From contig NC_058156.1 of NCBI RefSeq assembly GCF_011075055.1, forward strand, positions 310,001-374,000: 64,000 bases of DNA, written 5' to 3'. Made by a program: the position numbers and the translations under genes. The stretch comes from Mangifera indica (Eukaryota; Streptophyta; Magnoliopsida; Sapindales; Anacardiaceae). A model generated the notes under the pieces. That model had not been told where the DNA came from. It searched no databases and was given only the letters and a program-made list of their open reading frames with translations. Positions 58,681 to 64,000 of this stretch are shown here, piece by piece (position 1 is the stretch's first letter; every line of letters starts with the position of its first letter).

Positions 58681-59026
58681 TGGTTTATGTTGTTTCTTCA
58701 CTTATTATCACATATGACATTCAATTCAATCACTCTGTCACTCAAACACCAACACTAAACCTCAAGCATGCTGCTACACTTTCTCTTTCTCTCTGTCTAA
58801 AACTCTCACTTTTTGGGTTTATTCGTAACAACCCTCTTAGCTTTTCTGCCCATTGGCCCATCTCACTCTTGTTCTTTTATGCTTTTACTCTTTACTTCCT
58901 TTGTTTCTATCTTTCTTTCATTCATACGCTCTCTAGGCTCAACAGACTGGAGATTATGATTGTCTCTGCTTACTGTTTGTTGGGTTTTTCTTTGCACTGA
59001 CTCACTTAACTGAGAGATCTAGTGGG
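58680..59026 (+). other. Probable non-coding first exon of the DUF3527 gene
   Basis: CT-rich leader-like sequence ending at a good donor (GTGGG|GTACGTATG near 59027). An acceptor TTTAAATTCAG at 59713-59723 lies 21 bp before the ATG at 59745. The start is not determined. Confidence 0.45.
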
Positions 59027-59744
59027 GTACGTATGCTTGTTTTCTTTCTCTTGCGGTTTGTGCCTTATTTTTTCTCTTTTTGGTTGGCTTAGAATGCAAG
59101 TAGGACTATAGTTGTTTCATTAAGTATTATCATTATTTATGTAGCCTTTATCTCTGTCACTTTACTCATGTTGGGGTAGTGCTTATAGAGGTTACAGGAT
59201 TCTTTGTGGTTCAGGGGTTTCATATATTTTTTTTATGGGATCACACTTATTTTCTGGTTTTTGTGATCTCAAAGTTTGGAATCACTGATGGGGTGCTTGC
59301 TTTATCATACTATGGTTGCTCAAAAGGTGAAGTTCATTGAACCAATGCTTTAAGATTAGGGCTTAGATTAAAGCTTTTAATGTCAACATTTTGCCCTCTA
59401 TTTTCTGCACTTTTTTTTTGTTGGTTTTAAGCTTTCTGTTTTATTCAATTTTGTTCCTGTGAATGTATTGGCATGACAGATCCTCACTAGGATGTGACTT
59501 TCAAGATCTGATATGTTAATGTGAAATGCATGGTTTATGACTACTCTTGTTCTTATTGTTTCTGCACTTCCTCTGATGATTTTAGTAGACAATATTAACT
59601 GCTGGCTAACATATCATTTTTTTAATTTTTGTTTGGATTTATGATATTGAATTGCTTATCTGTAGGTTGATTAGCTTGTACTGAACTTCATTTAACATCT
59701 ATGTTATTCTGTTTTAAATTCAGTGTAGAACTGTGAATCTAGAG

Positions 59745-62700
59745 ATGGGACTAGAGATGGAATTGGATTCCGACAAAAACATTACAGGTCTAAGTCCTAA
59801 CACCGTTCTTCCATCTCCTCGGCAATGTTTAAACCTTGAAAAGAGAAATGCAAGAGGCAAACCTATGCATAGAGATGATATATTGGGAGTAAAAGAGGGT
59901 TCCTCGGAGATTAGCTTTTGTCGCTACTGCAGCGCCTTTTGTAAAAATACTTGGTCCAGACCTGTTGGACTGGAAGATAGCACAGAGCTGAGGCGTGGTT
60001 CGATATATCAATGCTCCAAAGAGGTGAGGAAGATGAAGAAAATGGGAGCTATTGAGGAAAGGGAAAAAATTGAATTGTCACGTAGTAGTGACACCTCATT
60101 TTCCTTTAGGATTATTGACTCTTTATGTAGTTCAGATGAGGAAGAGGAAAGCATAAGGAAGAGAACCTCAGAGGCATCTGTAAGCTCAAAATTGAACGCT
60201 TTATCTGTTTGCAGTCCTTCTTTAGAACCATGCTTATCAGATGGATTCATTGAATTCTGTATGAATTCAGATGGCACAGAAAAACATTCTGCTGAAACTG
60301 GAAGGAGAGACACAGTTAAGGACCTGAATTTCAGATGTGATGAAGTTGTTGGTCCTGTAGATGATGGTGACACACGTGAAAGAGATAAAGTTTTGACATT
60401 TCAGAAGTCACATTCTGCTAAAGTGGAGATGCGCTATTCACCTTCTCAGTCAGAAAGTAGTCACTCCTCCAGAGCCAGTTCCAGGTCTCGTTTTGGCCCC
60501 ATCAGAAAGATGTTTGACCCATTCATGAAGTCCAAGTCTCTTCGAAGTCCTTTGGGTTATGTGGTGCAACCTGATGAAGTCAAAACCAGCAGGATGGAAA
60601 AAACAAGGGAAGGGACATTGCAAAAGTCTTTATTTCATGGCTTTTCTGATACAGTCCAGAATATAAAAATTGATTCTCAGTTTGTCAAGAAAGAACAACA
60701 TCATTCAATTGTGGCAAATTCACCAGTACACTTACACGGTCTTCTAAAGATGGAAAATAAACAAGGAGTACCCTTTTTTGAGTTCTTTTTGAATTGCCCT
60801 GAAGATGTTATTGTGGCCAGGACATGGAAGGAAGATAATGCTTTTAATTGGGTATATACCTTTCACTCCATTGACGGTAGGAAAAAGAGCAATGCTAGTG
60901 GATGGGGATCAAGTGATATCAACAAAGAGTGCTCAATGGTTGGACAAATGCAGGTTTCCTGTTACTTATGCTCAGAACTAAAAGATGGTGGTGCTTTTGA
61001 TAACTCTATGGTGACAGAGTTTGTATTGTACGATATTGCGCATGTAAAACAAAGTGTCATTTCTAAAGAATGCCAGAAGTGTTCCGCCAATGCTACACCT
61101 TGTAAGTGTTCTAATCCATGTATTGTTGAGGGAAATCATGAGTTAAATAATGAGTCCGGTTTGGTGGGGTTTAGAGATCAACCAAAATATGCTTCGAATA
61201 AAACAAATCCATGCTCATGGCCATCTTGGGATTTGGGTCCAAGCCTTGAAATTGCGGCTGTTGTTATTCAAGTGCCATTTGAGAAAAGAGAAAGTTTGAA
61301 ATACAACGGAGGGCATAAAACCAGTGATAAAATGCATGTAAATCTTCTCAATTTCTCTGCATTTGAGCATACTCAAAAAGACTCTGTTGAAAACAAAATT
61401 TCTGAAAACGTGAATGTGATCATTCCCAATGGTATCCATGTTTTGCCAAGTTCTGAAAGTCGAGGACCTTCTACATTGCTAAATCGATGGAGGTTGGGTG
61501 GAGGCTGTGACTGTGGTGGCTGGGATATGGCCTGCCCCCTTACTGTTTTTAGCAATCCCAAAATTCAATGTGCTAAAGATAAGCTACTCATGGACAATCA
61601 ACAGTCTTTGGAACTTTTTGTTCAGGTAAGCTTTTTCTTTGATGCCACCATAGCTTGGATACTGAAAATTGTACTGATAGAATTACATAATATCAGGAGT
61701 TTACATAACAATAACAAATGAGTTCTGCAAGGTAGGATTCTGCCTAAGATATCTTGAAGCAAATAAAGCTTCAGAAATGTTGAATTCAGAAGCTATACCT
61801 GCAGTTTTGCATTTTGATGGGGTGGGTTTAACACAGCTGCATGTTATTTATGATGATATATTGGGAAAAAAATAAATATGTTTCAGTGCATACTTCATAT
61901 GCATGTCCAGAATGTCCAAACATAATTCTACATTTTTCCCATGAATGAATTTGTCCAGTTTTATCTCATTAGTGTTTAAGTCAGCCAGCCTGCTTTTTTC
62001 TAGGTCCATTTACTTATATGCTCATTTTGTTGAAACAGTAATGCTTCATGCACTGATAATAAGTACAAACATGCTCATTTTGTTGAAAAAATAATACTTC
62101 ATGCATTGATAGTGGGTACAAACAGGAGTCCAAACTGTGGCATATCATTATGTGATTGAGTGATTTTGAATTAAAGATATAGTAACATCTAATCATATGA
62201 GGACATGACAGTGGTTGTACCCTTGTATGCCCATTGTTAGTTCATTTAGTATACTTCTTGTTGAACTTAGTGTATGATCAAAGCAAACCTATAGTTAAAT
62301 TTAAGTATTTGATGGTGTAACCCAGGGTCTTTGATAACCTTTAATTGTCTGCCTCGTCGCAAGAAATTAGATGACCTACATTAATATGATTTGTAAATAT
62401 AGAGCAATACGTATTAAGTAGAACTACAATTATCTGCAAATACTGTTTCTTAATAAAAAACCTTTGTGCTATTAGGAAGACTTGATCAAATGTGAATGGC
62501 ATTTTGGTATCTACCTAGATATAGGTTGCCGGGAGACGTTCTACTCATGCTGTGATACGCACACAATCAGTCTCTCAGAAGTCCTGACTTGATTTTGGTT
62601 CGTCTGCAGGGAGCAAAAGAGAACACACCAGCACTGTCCATGATGGTTCTAGAAGAGGGGCGTTATGCAGTTGATTTCCATGCTCAGTTATCCACTTTAC

Positions 62701-62939
62701 AAGCATTTTCGATTTGTGTTGCCATATTACATGGTACAGAAACCTCCTTTGCCACCGGGCAGGAGAAAAGCATGCAGTTGCCCCACTGCAATTCACTGAA
62801 AATGCTCATTGAGGAGGAAGTGAAATTCTTGATCAAAGCTGTCTCTGAAGAGGAGAAGAAGAAAGTCACAAAGAGGATGGAAGAGATCCCACCGTCTTAT
62901 GTGATCAACCCTCCCCTCTCTCCAATGTCTAGAGTATAG
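59745..62939 (+). CDS. DUF3527 domain protein
   Basis: Two coding exons, 59745-61625 and 62610-62939, giving 736 aa; the junction FVQ|GAKENTP keeps frame. The start MGLEMELDSDKN is the first ATG after the leader acceptor; the frame 12 bp upstream begins only with GTG. The N-terminal third is Ser-rich with LSPNTVLPSPRQ and basic FGPIRKMFDPFMKSKS. The DUF3527 region (from about residue 330) includes VHLHGLLKMENKQGVPFFEF, the cysteine/glycine signature RWRLGGGCDCGGWD, LELFVQ, and YAVDFHAQLSTLQAFSICVA near the end. Arabidopsis relatives (At5g01030, At2g37930, At5g59020) have no settled function. It looks intact. The intron at a conserved place near the C-terminus and the length fit the family. 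Confidence 0.88.
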
Positions 62940-63880
62940 AGTCCATAGACAGAACCGGCGCAATTGGTAAAAAGCTAAAATGGCTTCTCTCGACAACTCC
63001 CGCATCAGAACTGAGAAGAAAATGGAGGAAGAAGACATCAGTAGTGGAAAGGCTATAAAAGGATGTAAGTTTCTGCCATATCCAAGGACGATGACAAAAT
63101 CGTTCACATCAAACTTCTTGTGGCATAAACTCAACATTAAGCTCAGTAAAGCTAAAATGGATGCTTTGACAAGTTTCCATAAGGGACTTGGAGGAAGAAC
63201 TGGCCAATGCAGGCCACAAATTGAGGGTTTTACATAGGATTAGAAGTAGAACAGAAACACCATACTGTCCATATGGTAGGGGGGAAGTGGTGGGGGAGTA
63301 CTTTTTGAGGATAGCGGTCAATTTTATTATACTTCTGTGTATTATTATATATAATATTTCTAAATATATGTAGAATATTTAGTGGTAAAGGGGAAGTAGC
63401 TCCTAGGAGATTGTCAGAAAATATGTTGCTACAGTGTTTGGAGCCATGGAACTTCAAACAAGTTGTAGCAAAAATAATTATTATTTATCACTAAAATAAT
63501 GAAAATCCCAGCAATGTTCTGTTTTTTTCTTTGTTATCTTAGCAGCACTGGATTTAGTCGTTCAGTTCATTACTCAATCTTCTTCAAAATTGGATTTGGA
63601 TTGAATCCAATTCTAATTCAACAATTTATTTTTAGATTGGATTCAAATTAATTTAAACTCAACTATTTTAACAAAAACAACTGGATCTTATTCAATAATT
63701 TTACATCAGAAGATTCCATGATACTTTTCAGATGTTGCTGGAAAAATAATGGTTAAAATGAAATTGTAAAATAATGATTGCACTTCCATTTTTAATGAAA
63801 TAAAAAAATAGAAGTAAAAATTATTAGAAAAATAAAAATTATCGGAAAACCAAAGACAAAAAAGAACAGCAAAAGAATTT
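62940..63880. other. 3' UTR of the DUF3527 gene and intergenic
   Basis: The first 300-500 bp are probably 3' UTR. A plus-strand frame at 62980-63237 (85 codons) has no recognisable homologue and I do not call it a gene. The rest is AT-rich, with a trace of the dispersed repeat at about 63560-63680. Confidence 0.45.
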
Positions 63881-63952
63881 CGCCGTTGCCGGGGATCGAA
63901 CCCGGGTCACCTGCGTGACAGGGAGGAATACTCACCACTATACTACAACGAC
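63881..63952 (-). tRNA. tRNA-Asp (anticodon GTC)
   Basis: A 72-nt cloverleaf on the minus strand: acceptor GTCGTTG paired with CAACGGC, an A-box TAGTATAGTGGTGAG, anticodon loop CTGTCAC and T-arm CGGGTTCGATCCCCG (box B intact). The anticodon stem is CCTCC/GCAGG instead of the usual CCCGC/GCGGG: one pair is changed to T-A, and the next is a C.C mismatch. It is probably transcribed, but the mismatch leaves open a weakened or pseudo-tRNA. Confidence 0.88.
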
Positions 63953-64000
63953 AACTTGCTTTGGAAGTCTCAGATAAAAATTCTTGTTTATGTTGTTATT

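Noticed and set aside
62980..63237. 85-codon plus-strand frame after the DUF3527 stop
   Set aside because: No recognisable homologue, lies in the expected 3' UTR, and its codon pattern is unremarkable.
1..64000. CRISPR arrays, bacterial operons, phage or rRNA genes
   Set aside because: None seen; the window is plant nuclear DNA and the short tandem repeats are microsatellites.

Overview
This window is nuclear DNA of a flowering plant, almost certainly a eudicot. The genes are intron-rich with GT-AG splice sites, AT-rich introns and plant TATA boxes. The proteins are plant-type: chloroplast glutamate-cysteine ligase, NF-YC, a DUF3527 protein and an NT-C2/coiled-coil protein. The space between genes is full of plant transposable elements. 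I cannot name the species. I derived the exon boundaries by hand from splice signals, reading-frame continuity and family knowledge.

Layout. 1-5 kb: NOB1 (+), then an orphan last exon of a rumi-type glycosyltransferase (-). 6.5-11.5 kb: a nine-exon NT-C2/coiled-coil 'myosin heavy chain-related' gene (-). 11.7-17.4 kb: a gene-poor stretch dominated by one degenerate dispersed repeat family. 17.5 kb: a short intronless NF-YC gene (+). 18.6-25.5 kb: two paralogous copies of a small unrecognised gene (-). One is intact. The other is broken by a poly(A)-tailed insertion, and a complete 5.2-kb Ty3-type LTR retrotransposon lies between the two. 26.7-28.6 kb: a divergent beta-tubulin (-). 31.9-38.4 kb: GSH1 (-), with 15 coding exons and a 5' UTR intron. 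38.5-44 kb: a cluster of MITE-like elements. 44.2-48.8 kb: a ruined U2AF35 splicing-factor gene (-) carrying two hAT-type elements. 50.7-57.2 kb: a divergent gene pair, a PyrP2-like HAD protein (-) and an AIPP3/BDT1-like BAH protein (+). 59.7-62.9 kb: a DUF3527 gene (+). 63.9 kb: tRNA-Asp (-).

The genes are independent housekeeping or regulatory units, not an operon. Two neighbourhoods look like conserved microsynteny with Arabidopsis: AIPP3 beside PyrP2 (At4g11560/At4g11570), and NOB1 near the NT-C2 coiled-coil gene (At5g41190/At5g41140).

I did not find a wholly new biological system. The most informative signals are these: a U2AF35 pseudogene whose RRM was deleted across a short homology and whose first zinc finger is split by a hAT element; a three-member hAT-type family with 8-bp target duplications; a retroposon insertion whose empty site survives in a paralogue 6.5 kb away; and a HAD phosphatase lacking the usual catalytic aspartates.
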